Assembly: GCF_002117125.1 (NCBI RefSeq)
Contig: NZ_CP019344.1
Coordinates: 3,224,501 to 3,288,500 of the forward strand
Source of the DNA: Nonlabens spongiae
GTDB lineage: Bacteria > Bacteroidota > Bacteroidia > Flavobacteriales > Flavobacteriaceae
DNA: 64,000 bases
Direction: 5' to 3'
Numbering within the stretch: position 1 is the first letter of the stretch; the number at the start of each line of letters is the position of its first letter. The notes beneath the pieces were generated by a model that worked only from the letters and a program-made list of their open reading frames with translations, made no database searches and was not told the DNA's origin. Shown here one piece after another: positions 44,641 through 56,600 of the stretch. The position numbers and the translations under genes are program-made.

Positions 44641-44670
44641 TTTGTCAATAAAAAAATAGGCTTACATTTG
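44641..44670 (+). promoter_or_regulatory. Promoter of the tRNA cluster
   Basis: TTTG (44641-44644), 18 bases, then TACATTTG (44663-44670). It fits the Bacteroidetes consensus and precedes the first tRNA by 62 bases. Confidence 0.7.
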
Positions 44671-44732
44671 CAGTCCGTTAGAAATAGCGGACTTTTTTAT
44701 GCCTTTAAAAAGCGTGTAAAAAGTACTTAAAA

Positions 44733-44806
44733 GCCGATATAGCTCAGCTGGCTAGAGCAGCTGATTTGTAATCAGCAGGTCGTGGGTTCGAGTCCCTCTA
44801 TCGGCT
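44733..44806 (+). tRNA. tRNA-Thr (TGT)
   Basis: Cloverleaf with acceptor GCCGATA/TATCGGC, anticodon loop TTTGTAA and T-loop GGTTCGAGTCC. First gene of the cluster. Confidence 0.96.
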
Positions 44807-44833
44807 CAAGTTTTTTGAAATTTTTATTTCATT

Positions 44834-44914
44834 GGGGAGATACTCAAGCGGTCAACGAGGACGGACTGTAACTCCGTTGGGCAACCTTCGCAGGTTCGAA
44901 TCCTGCTCTCCCCA
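44834..44914 (+). tRNA. tRNA-Tyr (GTA)
   Basis: Acceptor GGGGAGA/TCTCCCC, anticodon loop CTGTAAC, and a long class II variable arm. Confidence 0.96.
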
Positions 44915-44951
44915 CTTTTAACCTTTCTGTCTTAATTAGATGGATAAACTC

Positions 44952-45024
44952 GCGGGAGTAGCTCAGTTGGTAGAGCGTCAGCCTTCCAAGCTGAATGTCG
45001 CCGGTTCGAACCCGGTCTCCCGCT
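44952..45024 (+). tRNA. tRNA-Gly (TCC)
   Basis: Acceptor GCGGGAG/CTCCCGC, anticodon loop CTTCCAA. Confidence 0.96.
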
Positions 45025-45076
45025 CAAGAAGAGCTTGCGAGATCATCTTGCTTACGCTCAAAGCTTATGACGGGTG

Positions 45077-45092
45077 CGCTTTCGCGAAAGCG
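45077..45092. repeat. Core palindrome between two tRNA genes
   Basis: Perfect copy in the 80-bp spacer between tRNA-Gly and tRNA-Thr(GGT), 12 bases before the latter. Confidence 0.9.
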
Positions 45093-45104
45093 TGCTTAAC
45101 AAAG

Positions 45105-45176
45105 GCCGGTGTAGCTCAGGGGTAGAGCGTTTCCTTGGTAAGGAAGAGGTCACGAGTTCAAATCTCGTCATTGGCT
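45105..45176 (+). tRNA. tRNA-Thr (GGT)
   Basis: Acceptor GCCGGTG/CATTGGC (two G-T pairs), anticodon loop TTGGTAA. It precedes tuf by 113 bp, the usual arrangement. Confidence 0.94.
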
Positions 45177-45289
45177 CTTATTTGAAATTAACGGTCTCTT
45201 GCGAGGCCATTACTAGTATAAGCTGATTTGGTTTAGTGCCCTTGTCAGCCTTTTAAATTGAAACACTAATATAAACTAAGATTTAAGTT

Positions 45290-46477
45290 ATGGCTAAAGA
45301 AACGTATGATCGTTCGAAACCCCACCTTAATGTAGGTACTATTGGTCACGTAGACCACGGTAAGACTACCCTAACAGCTGCAATTACAAAGGTACTTGCT
45401 GATAAGGGGTATTCTGAAGCTTCTGCGTTTGACCAAATCGACAACGCTCCTGAAGAAAAAGAGCGTGGTATTACAATTAACTCTTCACACGTAGAGTATC
45501 AAACTGAAAATAGACACTACGCACACGTAGACTGTCCAGGTCACGCCGATTATGTAAAGAACATGGTTACTGGTGCTGCTCAAATGGATGGTGCGATTCT
45601 TGTTGTTGCTGCGACTGATGGTCCTATGCCACAGACTCGTGAGCACATTCTTCTAGGTCGTCAGGTAGGTATCCCACGTATCGTTGTTTTCTTGAACAAA
45701 GTTGATATGGTGGATGATGAGGAGCTGCTTGAGCTAGTTGATATGGAGGTTCGTGATCTATTGAATTTCTATGAGTATGATGGGGACAATGGTCCGGTAA
45801 TTTCTGGTTCTGCTCTAGGTGCTCTTAATGGCGAAGAGAAATGGGTGAATACTGTTATGGAATTGATGGATGCTGTTGATTCTTGGATTGAGGAGCCTGT
45901 GCGTGATATGGATAAGCCTTTCTTGATGCCTATCGAGGATGTATTCTCTATTACTGGTCGTGGTACGGTAGCAACTGGTCGTATCGAAACTGGTGTAGCA
46001 AATACTGGAGATCCAGTTGAGATCATCGGTATGGGTGCTGAGAAGCTAACTTCTACAATTACTGGTATTGAGATGTTCCGTCAAATCCTTGATAGAGGTG
46101 AGGCTGGTGATAACGCTGGTATTCTTCTAAGAGGTATTGAGAAAACTCAGATCTCTCGTGGTATGGTAATCACTAAGCCAGGATCTGTTACTCCACACGC
46201 TAAATTTAAGGCTGAGGTTTATATCCTTAAGAAAGAAGAAGGTGGTCGTCACACTCCTTTCCACAACAACTATCGTCCACAGTTCTACGTTCGTACAACT
46301 GACGTAACTGGTAATATTTCTCTACCAGATGGTGTTGAAATGGTAATGCCAGGTGATAACTTGACGATTAACGTTGATTTGATTCAGCCTATCGCGATGA
46401 ACATCGGTCTGCGTTTTGCTATCCGTGAAGGTGGTAGAACAGTAGGTGCTGGTCAGGTTACTGAGATCTTAGACTAA
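45290..46477 (+). CDS. tuf: Elongation factor Tu
   Basis: The 395-residue GTPase has G1 GHVDHGKTT, switch I RGITI, G3 DCPGH, G4 NKVDM and G5 SAL, and domains II-III of normal length. It delivers aminoacyl-tRNA to the ribosome. Codon use is strongly biased, as expected for a highly expressed gene. It lies within the tRNA-tuf-tRNA-secE transcription unit. Confidence 0.98.
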   Translation: MAKETYDRSKPHLNVGTIGHVDHGKTTLTAAITKVLADKGYSEASAFDQIDNAPEEKERGITINSSHVEYQTENRHYAHVDCPGHADYVKNMVTGAAQMDGAILVVAATDGPMPQTREHILLGRQVGIPRIVVFLNKVDMVDDEELLELVDMEVRDLLNFYEYDGDNGPVISGSALGALNGEEKWVNTVMELMDAVDSWIEEPVRDMDKPFLMPIEDVFSITGRGTVATGRIETGVANTGDPVEIIGMGAEKLTSTITGIEMFRQILDRGEAGDNAGILLRGIEKTQISRGMVITKPGSVTPHAKFKAEVYILKKEEGGRHTPFHNNYRPQFYVRTTDVTGNISLPDGVEMVMPGDNLTINVDLIQPIAMNIGLRFAIREGGRTVGAGQVTEILD

Positions 46478-46497
46478 TTACAGTCCATTGAATATTT

Positions 46498-46528
46498 AAG
46501 TATCCCGTCTTTTTAAGATGGGGTACTT
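46498..46528 (+). terminator. Hairpin after tuf
   Basis: AAGTATCCCGTCTT pairs with AAGATGGGGTACTT (two G-T pairs) around a TTT loop. The following bases are not T-rich, so it may be a processing or 3'-stabilising hairpin before tRNA-Trp instead of a full terminator. Confidence 0.5.
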
Positions 46529-46565
46529 TCACTTTATAAGGGCAGATTAAATTTTGTCCTTTGTT

Positions 46566-46638
46566 GCGGGTTTAGCTCAGTTGGTAGAGCACTGGTCTCC
46601 AAAACCAGGTGTCGTGAGTTCGAGTCTCGCAACCCGTG
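46566..46638 (+). tRNA. tRNA-Trp (CCA)
   Basis: Cloverleaf with anticodon loop CTCCAAA and T-loop TTCGAGT; position between tuf and secE is conserved in bacteria. Confidence 0.96.
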
Positions 46639-46697
46639 CAAATAGGTGCTTAAGTGCATTTCCTTTAAGTGGGTCGCAACCACATAATATTAAGTCC

Positions 46698-46895
46698 ATG
46701 GGATTAGCAACATACATAAAAGAATCATATAACGAGCTTACAAATCATGTAACCTGGCCTACTTGGTCAGAGGCTCAAAAGCTAACTGTAACGGTGGCTG
46801 TTTTCTCCTTAGTTTTTGCTCTTATAATAGCAGGTATAGATTATGTTTTCAAAAATGCTATTGAAAACTATTTCTTCTGGATCAAAAACTCCTAA
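46698..46895 (+). CDS. secE: Preprotein translocase subunit SecE
   Basis: The ATG at 46698 gives 65 residues; longer frames run back into tRNA-Trp. The pattern YIKESYNELTNHVTWPTWSEA followed by one membrane helix is that of the short SecE form. It is part of the SecYEG channel and precedes nusG, as in most bacteria. Confidence 0.95.
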   Translation: MGLATYIKESYNELTNHVTWPTWSEAQKLTVTVAVFSLVFALIIAGIDYVFKNAIENYFFWIKNS

Positions 46896-46904
46896 TTTGT
46901 AGCT

Positions 46905-47459
46905 ATGAGTGAAGAGAAAGATGTGATGAAATGGTATGTCGTAAGATCTGTCAGTGGTCAAGAAAATAAGATTAAGGAATATATTGAATCCGAAATCGCG
47001 CACCACAATCTTAATGATTACCTGAAACAAATTCTGGTTCCTACTGAAAAGGTCATACAAATCAGAAATGGTAAAAAATATAATAAGGAGAAGGTTTATT
47101 TTCCTGGTTATATTATGATTCAGGCTCGTTTAGAAGGTGAGGTTCCTCACGTTATTAAAAGTGTCAATGGAGTTATAGGTTTCTTAGGTGAAACAAAAGG
47201 AGGTGATCCAGTGCCATTGAGACGTTCTGAGGTAAATAGAATGTTAGGTAAGGTAGATGAGTTGTCTGAGCAAATTGACAATATCGCAATTCCTTTTAAG
47301 ACTGGAGAGACAATCAAGGTTGTGGATGGACCTTTCAATGGTTTTAACGGGACTATTGAAAACGTAAATGAAGAAAAGAGAAAGCTTGAGGTTATGGTGA
47401 AGATCTTTGGACGTAAGACTCCATTAGAGCTTAGCTATATGCAAGTAGAAAAAGTATAA
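46905..47459 (+). CDS. nusG: Transcription antitermination factor NusG
   Basis: The 184-residue protein has the NGN domain (KWYVVRSVSGQENKIKEYIE, FPGYIMIQ) and the KOW domain (GETIKVVDGPFNGFNGTIE). The order secE-nusG-rplK is standard. Confidence 0.97.
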   Translation: MSEEKDVMKWYVVRSVSGQENKIKEYIESEIAHHNLNDYLKQILVPTEKVIQIRNGKKYNKEKVYFPGYIMIQARLEGEVPHVIKSVNGVIGFLGETKGGDPVPLRRSEVNRMLGKVDELSEQIDNIAIPFKTGETIKVVDGPFNGFNGTIENVNEEKRKLEVMVKIFGRKTPLELSYMQVEKV

Positions 47460-47527
47460 ATGTTACAATTTATAGGTTTTATCGAGGCTTCCACTTGGGT
47501 AAAATCACTAATTGAAATAATTTAAAA

Positions 47528-47968
47528 ATGGCTAAAGAAGTATCGAAAGTTGTCAAGCTTCAAGTACGTGGTGGGGCCGCAAATCCCTCTCCACCGGTTG
47601 GTCCTGCGTTAGGTGCCGCTGGTGTGAACATCATGGAGTTTTGTAAGCAATTCAACGCTAGAACTCAAGACAAACAAGGAAAGGTTCTTCCTGTAGCTAT
47701 CACTGTTTATAAGGATAAGTCTTTTGATTTTGTTATCAAGACTCCTCCTGCTGCGGTTCAAATTCTTGAAGCAGCTAAACTTAAAGGTGGTAGTGGTGAA
47801 CCTAATAGAAAAAAAGTAGGATCTATCACATGGGATCAGGTAAAGGCAATCGCTGAGGATAAAATGCCTGATCTTAATGCTTTTACTGTAGAGAGCGCTA
47901 TGAGAATGGTTGCTGGAACAGCTAGATCTATGGGTATTAACGTAAAAGGTGGCAACGCCCCTTCTTAA
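47528..47968 (+). CDS. rplK: Ribosomal protein uL11
   Basis: The 146-residue protein has the uL11 N-terminal domain ([21 protein letters not shown]) and the rRNA-binding C-terminal domain ending [10 protein letters not shown]. It forms the base of the 50S stalk. Confidence 0.97.
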   Translation: MAKEVSKVVKLQVRGGAANPSPPVGPALGAAGVNIMEFCKQFNARTQDKQGKVLPVAITVYKDKSFDFVIKTPPAAVQILEAAKLKGGSGEPNRKKVGSITWDQVKAIAEDKMPDLNAFTVESAMRMVAGTARSMGINVKGGNAPS

Positions 47969-47978
47969 TTCTGAAATC

Positions 47979-48677
47979 ATGGCAAAATTGACAAAGAATC
48001 AAAAGGCGGTAAGCGGAAAGATTGATAACAATCAAACTTATTCTGTAGCAGAAGCCTCTAAATTAGTAAAAGAAGTTACTACTACTAAGTTTGACGCTTC
48101 AGTTGACTTAGCAGTACGATTGAACGTTGATCCTAGAAAGGCAAATCAGATGGTACGTGGAGTAGTGACGCTTCCCCACGGTACAGGTAAAGATGTTAAA
48201 GTACTTGCTCTTGTAACGCCAGACAAGGAGGAAGAAGCAAAAGAAGCTGGTGCTGATTATGTAGGTCTGCAAGAATATCTTGATAAGATTAAAGGAGGTT
48301 GGACTGATGTTGATGTAATCATTACCATGCCAGCCGTTATGGGTAAGTTGGGACCTCTAGGTCGTATCTTAGGTCCTCGTGGTCTTATGCCTAACCCTAA
48401 AACGGGTACGGTGACGATGGATGTTGCTAAAGCTGTACAAGATGTAAAGGCCGGTAAAATTGACTTTAAAGTTGACAAGACAGGTATTGTGCATGCTGCA
48501 ATCGGAAAAGCTTCTTTTGACGCAGAGAAGATTGCTGGTAACGCCAGAGAGTTGATTAATACATTGGTGAAATTAAAACCTACTGCTGCTAAAGGCGTGT
48601 ATATCAAAAGTATTTACATGTCTAGTACGATGAGTCCTAGTATAGAAGTGGACACTAAACGTTTTGCAGACGATTAA
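47979..48677 (+). CDS. rplA: Ribosomal protein uL1
   Basis: The ATG at 47979 gives 232 residues; an upstream in-frame ATG would overlap rplK and is not conserved. The signature segments [10 protein letters not shown] and [20 protein letters not shown] are present. uL1 often represses its own operon in other bacteria; no leader site was identified here. Confidence 0.97.
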   Translation: MAKLTKNQKAVSGKIDNNQTYSVAEASKLVKEVTTTKFDASVDLAVRLNVDPRKANQMVRGVVTLPHGTGKDVKVLALVTPDKEEEAKEAGADYVGLQEYLDKIKGGWTDVDVIITMPAVMGKLGPLGRILGPRGLMPNPKTGTVTMDVAKAVQDVKAGKIDFKVDKTGIVHAAIGKASFDAEKIAGNARELINTLVKLKPTAAKGVYIKSIYMSSTMSPSIEVDTKRFADD

Positions 48678-48687
48678 AATCTAGATC

Positions 48688-49203
48688 ATGACAAGAGAAG
48701 AAAAAGCACATGTTATTGAAGGATTGACTGCAACGCTAGGTGAGAATAACACCATCTATCTAACAGATATATCTGGATTAAACGCACAGGAGACATCAAA
48801 TCTACGTAGAGCTTGTTTTAAAGCAAACGTTACGATGTCAGTAGTAAAGAACACATTGCTTTCAAAAGCAATGGAAGCTTCTGATAAAGATTTCGGAGAA
48901 TTACCTACTCTATTGAAAGGTAACACCTCAATCATGTTATCTGAAGTTGCAAATGCCCCTGCTAAGGTCATAGAAACTTTCAGAAAGAAATCTGAAAAGC
49001 CTATTCTTAAAGGAGCTTATATAGAGGAAGCTGTTTATGTGGGTGATGATAAGATCGCTACCTTGAGCAGTATCAAGTCTAAGGAAGAAATGATCGGTGA
49101 GATCATTACTCTTCTCCAAAGTCCAGCTAAGAATGTTGTTTCTGCACTTCAATCTGGTGGTGGAAAACTTGCTGGAATCCTTAAAACGTTATCTGAAAGG
49201 TAA
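48688..49203 (+). CDS. rplJ: Ribosomal protein uL10
   Basis: The 171-residue protein has the uL10 N-terminal domain (IYLTDISGLNAQETSNLRR, VVKNTLL) and the C-terminal helix that binds bL12 dimers. It lies ten bases after rplA. Confidence 0.96.
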   Translation: MTREEKAHVIEGLTATLGENNTIYLTDISGLNAQETSNLRRACFKANVTMSVVKNTLLSKAMEASDKDFGELPTLLKGNTSIMLSEVANAPAKVIETFRKKSEKPILKGAYIEEAVYVGDDKIATLSSIKSKEEMIGEIITLLQSPAKNVVSALQSGGGKLAGILKTLSER

Positions 49204-49252
49204 CACTGAATTAGTACGCACTCAATTATTTATAAATTAAAACGATAGTAAA

Positions 49253-49630
49253 ATGGCAGATTTAAAAGATTTCGCTGAGCAGTTAGTTAACTTGACTGTA
49301 AAAGAAGTAAACGAATTAGCAGATATTCTTAAAGAAGAATATGGAATTGAGCCAGCTGCAGCTGCAGTTGCAATGGCTGGACCTGCTGCCGGAGGTGGTG
49401 GTGACGCTGCTGAGGAGCAAACTGAATTTGATGTAATCCTTAAAGCAGCAGGTGGTGCTAAACTTGCTGTAGTTAAGCTTGTAAAAGAACTTACAGGAGC
49501 AGGATTGAAAGACGCTAAAGGTTTAGTTGATGATGCACCATCTACAATCAAAGAAGGTGTTTCTAAAGACGAAGCAGAAGCTCTTAAAGCTCAGCTAGAA
49601 GAAGCTGGTGCTGAGGTTGAGTTGAAGTAA
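49253..49630 (+). CDS. rplL: Ribosomal protein bL12
   Basis: The 125-residue acidic protein has the N-terminal dimerisation domain, an Ala/Gly-rich hinge near residue 45 and the C-terminal factor-binding domain ([25 protein letters not shown]). Confidence 0.97.
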   Translation: MADLKDFAEQLVNLTVKEVNELADILKEEYGIEPAAAAVAMAGPAAGGGGDAAEEQTEFDVILKAAGGAKLAVVKLVKELTGAGLKDAKGLVDDAPSTIKEGVSKDEAEALKAQLEEAGAEVELK

Positions 49631-49653
49631 TTACTTCACTCCCTGACAATATC

Positions 49654-49690
49654 GGTTTAGACCTGATGAGGTGGCTCTCAGGTCTAGACC
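49654..49690 (+). terminator. Hairpin between rplL and rpoB (attenuator or processing site)
   Basis: GGTTTAGACCTGA pairs with TCAGGTCTAGACC over 13 bp (one G-T pair). It is followed by ATTTTG without a long T-run, so partial termination or RNase III cutting is more likely than full termination. Confidence 0.6.
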
Positions 49691-49753
49691 ATTTTGCGTA
49701 TAAAGATGAGACGTCGTCTTCAACGCTTTTTTAATAACTAATACCGTGCATTG

Positions 49754-52700
49754 ATGCTAGCAACAAACACAGAGAGAATTAATTTTTCAACGGTAAATTC
49801 TAAACCAGAATATCCGGATCTATTGGATATTCAAATTAAATCCTTTCAGGATTTTTTCCAGCTTGAGACCAAGTCGGATAAAAGAGAAGTTGAAGGTCTC
49901 TATAATACCTTTATGGAGAACTTCCCAATTACTGATACGCGCAATCAGTTTGTACTGGAATTTCTTGATTACTTCGTAGACCCTCCACGTTACTCAATCC
50001 AAGAATGTATCGAGAGAGGTCTTACTTATAGCGTGCCACTAAAGTCACGTTTAAAATTATACTGCACTGATCCAGAACATGAGGATTTTGAGACTATAGT
50101 GCAGGATGTTTATTTGGGGACTATTCCCTATATGACTCCGTCAGGTACTTTTGTGATAAATGGAGCTGAACGAGTAGTCGTTTCACAGTTGCACCGATCT
50201 CCTGGTGTATTCTTCGGTCAGTCATTTCACGCAAATGGTACTAAGTTGTATTCTGCTCGAGTGATCCCTTTCAAAGGATCTTGGATAGAATTTGCTACTG
50301 ACATCAATAGTGTAATGTATGCTTACATTGACCGTAAGAAAAAGTTACCTGTTACCACGCTTTTCCGCGCTATCGGATTTGAGAGAGACAAGGACATTCT
50401 TGGAATCTTTGACCTTGCTGAAGAGGTTAAAGCTACCAAAACAGGTTTAAAGAAATATTTAGGTCGCAAGCTTGCCGCTCGTGTTCTTAGAACGTGGCAC
50501 GAGGATTTCGTTGATGAAGATACAGGTGAAGTAGTTTCTATCGAGCGTAATGAGATCATCCTTGATAGAGATACAGTTCTTGAAAAAGAACACATTGACG
50601 AAATCATGGAAGCTCAGGCTAAGACTATTCTTCTTCACAAAGAAGATAATATGTCAGCGGACTATGCGATCATCCACAATACATTACAGAAAGACCCTAC
50701 CAATTCTGAAAAGGAAGCGGTAGAACATATCTATAGACAATTACGTAACGCTGAGCCGCCAGATGAGGAAACTGCTCGCGGTATCATCGACAAGTTATTT
50801 TTCTCTGATCAGAGATACAACTTAGGAGAGGTAGGTCGTTACAGAATGAATAAAAAGCTTGGTCTTGATATCGAAATGGAGAAGCAAGTGCTTACCAAGG
50901 AAGATATCATTACTATTATTAAGCACTTGATCATGTTGATCAACTCAAAAGCTGAGATTGATGACATCGATCACTTATCAAACCGTCGTGTACGTACGGT
51001 AGGTGAGCAATTAAGTTCACAATTTGGCGTAGGTCTAGCGAGAATGGCTAGAACTATACGTGAGCGTATGAACGTTAGAGATAATGAGGTTTTTACACCT
51101 ATCGATCTTATTAATGCTAAGACGCTTTCTTCTGTGATTAACTCTTTCTTCGGAACTAATCAGTTATCGCAGTTCATGGATCAAACTAACCCTCTTGCTG
51201 AGATCACGCATAAGCGTAGATTATCTGCACTTGGACCAGGTGGTCTTTCTCGTGAAAGAGCAGGTTTTGAGGTTCGTGACGTTCACTATACACACTACGG
51301 TCGTTTATGTCCTATTGAAACGCCTGAAGGTCCTAACATTGGTTTGATCTCTTCATTAGCCGTTTTCGCGAAAGTGAACAGCATGGGATTCATCGAGACA
51401 CCTTATAGAGAGGTGAAAGATGGGGTTATAGACATAGATAGTGATCCAGTCTATCTAAGTGCTGAAGAAGAAGAAGGAATGCATATTGCTCAAGCTAACT
51501 TGCCTCTTGAGGACGGTAAAATTGCAGATGATAAGGTAATTGCTCGTATGGAAGGTGACTTCCCGGTAATCGACCCATCTGAAGTTAAATATGCCGATGT
51601 TGCTCCTAATCAGATCGCCTCTATTTCTGCTTCTTTGATTCCTTTCCTAGAGCATGATGATGCAAACCGTGCCCTGATGGGATCAAACATGATGCGTCAG
51701 GCGGTACCATTATTGAGAGTAGATGCACCTATCGTAGGAACTGGTCTAGAAAGACAAGTCGCTAGTGATTCTCGTGTATTAATTAATGCTGAAGGTGACG
51801 GTGAAGTTACTTATGTAGATGCTCAAAAAGTGGTTATTAAATACGATCGTTCTGAGAGAGAGCGTGCTATTAGTTTTGATGATGAAGAGACGACTTACAA
51901 CCTGATCAAGTTCCGTAAGACTAATCAAGGGACAAGTATTACGTTGAAGCCTATCGTAACTAAAGGAGACCGAGTTAAGAAAGGTCAGGTACTTTGTCAA
52001 GGTTATGCAACTGAGGCTGGAGAACTTGCTTTAGGTCGCAATATGAAAGTGGCGTTCATGCCATGGAAAGGTTACAACTTTGAGGATGCGATCGTGATCT
52101 CTGAAAAAGTGGTACGTGAAGATATCTTTACGTCGATCCACGTAGATGAGTACTCACTTGAAGTACGTGACACTAAATTAGGTAACGAAGAACTTACTGC
52201 TGATATTCCTAACGTAAGTGAAGAAGCAACAGCAAACCTTGATGAGCACGGTATGATACGTATCGGTGCAGAGGTAAAGCCTGGAGATATTTTGATAGGT
52301 AAGATTACCCCTAAAGGAGAGTCTGATCCTACTCCAGAAGAAAAGCTTCTTAGAGCCATATTTGGTGATAAAGCAGGTGATGTCAAAGATGCTTCACTTA
52401 AGGCATCTCCATCGCTACGTGGTGTCGTGATTGACAAGAAATTGTTCTCACGTGCTGTAAAGGACAAAAAGAAAAGAGCTCAGGACAAAGAAGATATCGC
52501 ACGACTTGAAGCGCAGTACCAGTCTAAATTTGATGGGTTGCGTGATCGTCTAGTTGAAAAACTCTTTGAAATTGTAAGCGGTAAAACTTCACAAGGTGTC
52601 TTTAACGACCTAGGTGAAGAAGTTCTTCCTAAAGGGAAGAAGTACACGCTTAAGATGTTGAACTCTGTAGATGATTATACCCACCTGATTTCTGGGACTT

Positions 52701-53563
52701 GGACTACAAGTAAAGAAATCAATGAGATGGTTGCAGATCTTCTGCACAACTATAAGATTAAAGAAAACGATCTTCAAGGTTCTTTGAGACGTGAGAAGTT
52801 CACCATCTCTGTAGGAGATGAGCTTCCTGCTGGTATCATCAAACTTGCTAAGGTTTACATCGCTAAGAAGCGTAAACTTAAAGTAGGAGATAAGATGGCA
52901 GGACGTCACGGTAACAAAGGTATCGTAGCACGTATTGTACGTCAGGAGGACATGCCATTCTTGGAAGATGGAACTCCGGTTGATATCGTCTTGAACCCAC
53001 TTGGGGTACCTTCTCGTATGAACATTGGTCAGATTTATGAAACCGTGCTGGGATGGGCAGGTCAGAAACTCGGTAAGAATTTCGCGACACCTATCTTCGA
53101 CGGTGCTACGTTAGATCAGATCAATAGCTATACAGACGAAGCGGGTATTCCACGATTCGGTCACACTTATCTATATGATGGTGGTACTGGTGAACAGTTT
53201 GATCAACCTGCAACAGTAGGTGTGATCTACATGTTGAAACTAGGTCACATGGTAGATGATAAGATGCACGCACGTTCTATAGGTCCTTACTCTCTGATCA
53301 CGCAACAGCCACTGGGTGGTAAAGCTCAGTTTGGAGGTCAGCGATTTGGAGAGATGGAGGTATGGGCACTTGAGGCTTATGGAGCTTCAAGCACCTTGCG
53401 CGAGATCTTGACGGTAAAATCTGATGATGTGGTAGGTAGAGCAAAAACTTACGAGTCTATCGTAAAAGGCGAGCCTATGCCAGAACCTGGGTTACCAGAG
53501 TCGTTTAACGTATTGATGCACGAGTTGAAAGGTCTAGGACTGGATTTAAGACTTGAGGATTAA
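49754..53563 (+). CDS. rpoB: RNA polymerase beta subunit
   Basis: From the ATG at 49754 the product has 1269 residues, normal for Bacteroidetes. The rifampicin region reads [17 protein letters not shown] and [13 protein letters not shown], i.e. sensitive-type residues. Conserved segments GRHGNKG and [24 protein letters not shown] (given in parts) are present. A chance near-match to the palindrome at 51361 is explained by the conserved VFAKVN residues. Confidence 0.98.
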   Translation: MLATNTERINFSTVNSKPEYPDLLDIQIKSFQDFFQLETKSDKREVEGLYNTFMENFPITDTRNQFVLEFLDYFVDPPRYSIQECIERGLTYSVPLKSRLKLYCTDPEHEDFETIVQDVYLGTIPYMTPSGTFVINGAERVVVSQLHRSPGVFFGQSFHANGTKLYSARVIPFKGSWIEFATDINSVMYAYIDRKKKLPVTTLFRAIGFERDKDILGIFDLAEEVKATKTGLKKYLGRKLAARVLRTWHEDFVDEDTGEVVSIERNEIILDRDTVLEKEHIDEIMEAQAKTILLHKEDNMSADYAIIHNTLQKDPTNSEKEAVEHIYRQLRNAEPPDEETARGIIDKLFFSDQRYNLGEVGRYRMNKKLGLDIEMEKQVLTKEDIITIIKHLIMLINSKAEIDDIDHLSNRRVRTVGEQLSSQFGVGLARMARTIRERMNVRDNEVFTPIDLINAKTLSSVINSFFGTNQLSQFMDQTNPLAEITHKRRLSALGPGGLSRERAGFEVRDVHYTHYGRLCPIETPEGPNIGLISSLAVFAKVNSMGFIETPYREVKDGVIDIDSDPVYLSAEEEEGMHIAQANLPLEDGKIADDKVIARMEGDFPVIDPSEVKYADVAPNQIASISASLIPFLEHDDANRALMGSNMMRQAVPLLRVDAPIVGTGLERQVASDSRVLINAEGDGEVTYVDAQKVVIKYDRSERERAISFDDEETTYNLIKFRKTNQGTSITLKPIVTKGDRVKKGQVLCQGYATEAGELALGRNMKVAFMPWKGYNFEDAIVISEKVVREDIFTSIHVDEYSLEVRDTKLGNEELTADIPNVSEEATANLDEHGMIRIGAEVKPGDILIGKITPKGESDPTPEEKLLRAIFGDKAGDVKDASLKASPSLRGVVIDKKLFSRAVKDKKKRAQDKEDIARLEAQYQSKFDGLRDRLVEKLFEIVSGKTSQGVFNDLGEEVLPKGKKYTLKMLNSVDDYTHLISGTWTTSKEINEMVADLLHNYKIKENDLQGSLRREKFTISVGDELPAGIIKLAKVYIAKKRKLKVGDKMAGRHGNKGIVARIVRQEDMPFLEDGTPVDIVLNPLGVPSRMNIGQIYETVLGWAGQKLGKNFATPIFDGATLDQINSYTDEAGIPRFGHTYLYDGGTGEQFDQPATVGVIYMLKLGHMVDDKMHARSIGPYSLITQQPLGGKAQFGGQRFGEMEVWALEAYGASSTLREILTVKSDDVVGRAKTYESIVKGEPMPEPGLPESFNVLMHELKGLGLDLRLED

Positions 53564-53590
53564 TCATTTTAATGGTGGTTGTGGGGTTCT

Positions 53591-53606
53591 CGCTTTCGCG
53601 AAAGCG
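53591..53606. repeat. Core palindrome between rpoB and rpoC
   Basis: Perfect copy in the 90-bp rpoB-rpoC spacer, 47 bases before the rpoC ATG. Confidence 0.9.
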
Positions 53607-53653
53607 GGATCTCTCAAAATCATCTCACTTTAACAAAAATTAGTACCATAATT

Positions 53654-56600
53654 ATGGCTAGACATAGAGACAACCAAGTGCAGAAGAAATTCAATCAGAT
53701 TTCAATAGGTCTTGCATCTCCAGAGTCGATTCTTGCGGAATCACGTGGAGAGGTTTTAAAGCCTGAGACTATTAATTACCGTACGCACAAACCTGAAAGG
53801 GACGGTCTTTTTTGTGAGCGCATCTTCGGTCCTGTAAAGGATTATGAGTGTGCCTGTGGAAAGTATAAGCGCATCCGTTACAAAGGTATCGTTTGTGACC
53901 GTTGTGGTGTAGAGGTAACAGAAAAGAAGGTGCGTCGTGATCGTATAGGTCACATCAACCTTGTAGTGCCAGTTGCGCACATCTGGTATTTCAGAAGCCT
54001 TCCTAACAAGATAGGTTATCTACTAGGACTTCCTTCAAAGAAACTGGATATGATCATCTACTACGAGCGATATGTAGTGATCCAGCCTGGTATTGCAAAA
54101 AATGCCGAGGGTGATCCAGTTCAGGAAATGGATTTCTTGACTGAAGAGGAGTATCTAGATATTTTGGACAGTCTTCCACAGGAAAATATGTATTTGGAAG
54201 ATAATGATCCTAACAAATTCATCGCTAAGATGGGTGCAGAATGTCTTATCGAGATCCTGCAGCGCATCGATTTAGAATCGCTTTCTTATGACTTACGTCA
54301 CAAGGCAAATAATGAGACTTCTAAACAAAGAAAGACAGAGGCTCTTAAAAGACTTCAGGTTGTAGAAGCTCTGAAAGAATCTAATGAGCGTCGCGAGAAT
54401 AAGCCAGAGTGGATGATCATGAAAGTGATACCAGTTATCCCACCTGAGCTTAGACCTCTGGTTCCACTTGACGGTGGTCGTTTTGCAACTTCTGACTTAA
54501 ATGACCTTTACCGTCGTGTGATCATCAGAAACAATCGTTTGAAGCGATTGATGGAGATCAAGGCGCCTGAGGTAATCTTGCGTAACGAGAAGCGTATGCT
54601 TCAAGAATCTGTGGATTCACTTCTTGACAACACAAGAAAATCAAGCGCGGTAAAAACTGACTCTAACCGTCCATTGAAGTCACTTTCTGACTCATTGAAA
54701 GGTAAGCAGGGACGTTTCCGTCAGAACTTGCTTGGTAAGCGTGTTGACTATTCAGCCCGTTCTGTAATCGTCGTAGGTCCCGAGCTTAAATTGTATGAGT
54801 GTGGTCTTCCTAAAGACATGGCTGCTGAACTTTACAAGCCGTTCATCATCCGTAAGTTGATCGAGCGCGGTATTGTTAAGACAGTAAAGTCGGCTAAGAA
54901 GATCATCGACAAGAAGGAACCTGTAGTTTGGGATATTCTTGAAAATGTATTAAAAGGACACCCGGTTCTGTTGAACCGTGCTCCTACGCTTCACCGTTTA
55001 GGTATACAGGCATTCCAGCCTAAACTGATAGAAGGTAAGGCGATACAACTTCACCCACTTGTTTGTACAGCATTTAACGCAGACTTTGATGGTGACCAGA
55101 TGGCGGTACACCTGCCACTTGGACCAGAGGCAATTCTTGAAGCACAGCTATTGATGCTGGCTTCTCACAATATCTTGAACCCTGCAAATGGTAGCCCTAT
55201 CGCGGTACCATCTCAGGACATGGTATTAGGTCTTTATTATATGACCAAATTGCGTAGAACTGATGAAAAGCACACTGTAAAAGGTGAAGACTTGACATTC
55301 TATGGTCCGGAAGAATTGATCATTGCATTTAATGAGAAACGTGTAGATATTAATGCGCCTGTTAAGTGTAGGATCGAACTTCTTCAAGAAGATGGAACTT
55401 ACAAAAAAGAGCTTATCGAGACTACTGCAGGTCGCGTAATCTTTAACGAGAAAGTTCCTAATGAAGCTGGTTATATCAACGAAGTATTGACTAAGAAAGC
55501 ACTACGTGATATCATCGGTGATATTTTAAAGGTAACTGATGTGCCTCGTACAGCAGCTTTCCTTGACGAGATCAAAGATCTTGGTTATGGATTTGCATTC
55601 CGTGGTGGACTGTCATTCTCTCTTGGAGATATTATGATTCCGGAGGAGAAGCAGGCCATGATCGATGAGGCAAATACTAAAGTAGATGCTATCCGTAACA
55701 ACTACGGGATGGGTCTTATCACTCAGAACGAGCGTTATAATCAGGTGATTGATGTTTGGACTGCGACTAATGCGCAGCTTACAGAGCTTTCCATGAAAAA
55801 TATCAGAGAGGATCAGCAAGGATTCAACTCGGTGTACATGATGCTTGACTCTGGAGCTCGTGGATCTAAGGAGCAGATTCGTCAGCTTACCGGTATGCGT
55901 GGATTGATGGCTAAGCCTAAAAAATCCAACTCTGGTGGAGGCGAGATTATTGAAAACCCTATTCTTTCTAACTTTAAGGAAGGTCTTTCCATCCTTGAAT
56001 ACTTTATCTCGACACACGGTGCTCGTAAAGGTCTTGCAGATACCGCTCTTAAAACGGCAGATGCAGGTTACTTGACACGTCGTTTACATGATGTGGCACA
56101 AGATGTAATCGTGAGTGTGAAAGATTGTGAAACTTTAAGAGGTATTGAAGTTTCTGCATTGAAGAAGAATGAAGAGGTAATGGAAAAACTAGGATCTCGC
56201 GTCCTAGGTCGTACAGCTCTTCATGATGTTATAGATCCAGCAACTCAAGATGTAATTGTTGCTGCAGGTGAGTTGATCACTGATAAGATTGCTGATGCTA
56301 TTGATGCTTCTGATCTTGAAACTGTTGAAGTACGTTCTCCATTAACTTGTGAGGCTCCTAAAGGAATTTGTGAAAAATGTTATGGTCGCAACCTAGCGAC
56401 TAACAGACCGGTAATGAGAGGTGAGGCTGTAGGTGTAATCGCTGCACAGTCCATCGGTGAGCCTGGTACACAGCTTACATTGAGAACATTCCACGTAGGA
56501 GGTGTTGCTGGTAACGTTTCAGAAGAAAATACCATCGTTGCTAAGAATGAAGGTATTCTTGAAATCGAGGATCTTAAAACCGTAACTGGTGAGAACAGTG

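Noticed and set aside
44940-45125. Reading frame across the tRNA-Gly region.
   Set aside because: It translates a tRNA gene and a palindrome; no protein family matches.
46554-46697. Upstream extension of secE.
   Set aside because: It runs through tRNA-Trp; the ATG at 46698 gives the conserved SecE start.
51360-51376. Near-match to the palindrome in rpoB (CGTTTTCGCGAAAGTG).
   Set aside because: The codons specify the conserved VFAKVN of RpoB, so the likeness is explained by protein conservation.
53579-53653. Upstream extension of rpoC.
   Set aside because: It would translate the palindrome and lacks similarity to RpoC N-termini; the ATG at 53654 starts the conserved sequence.
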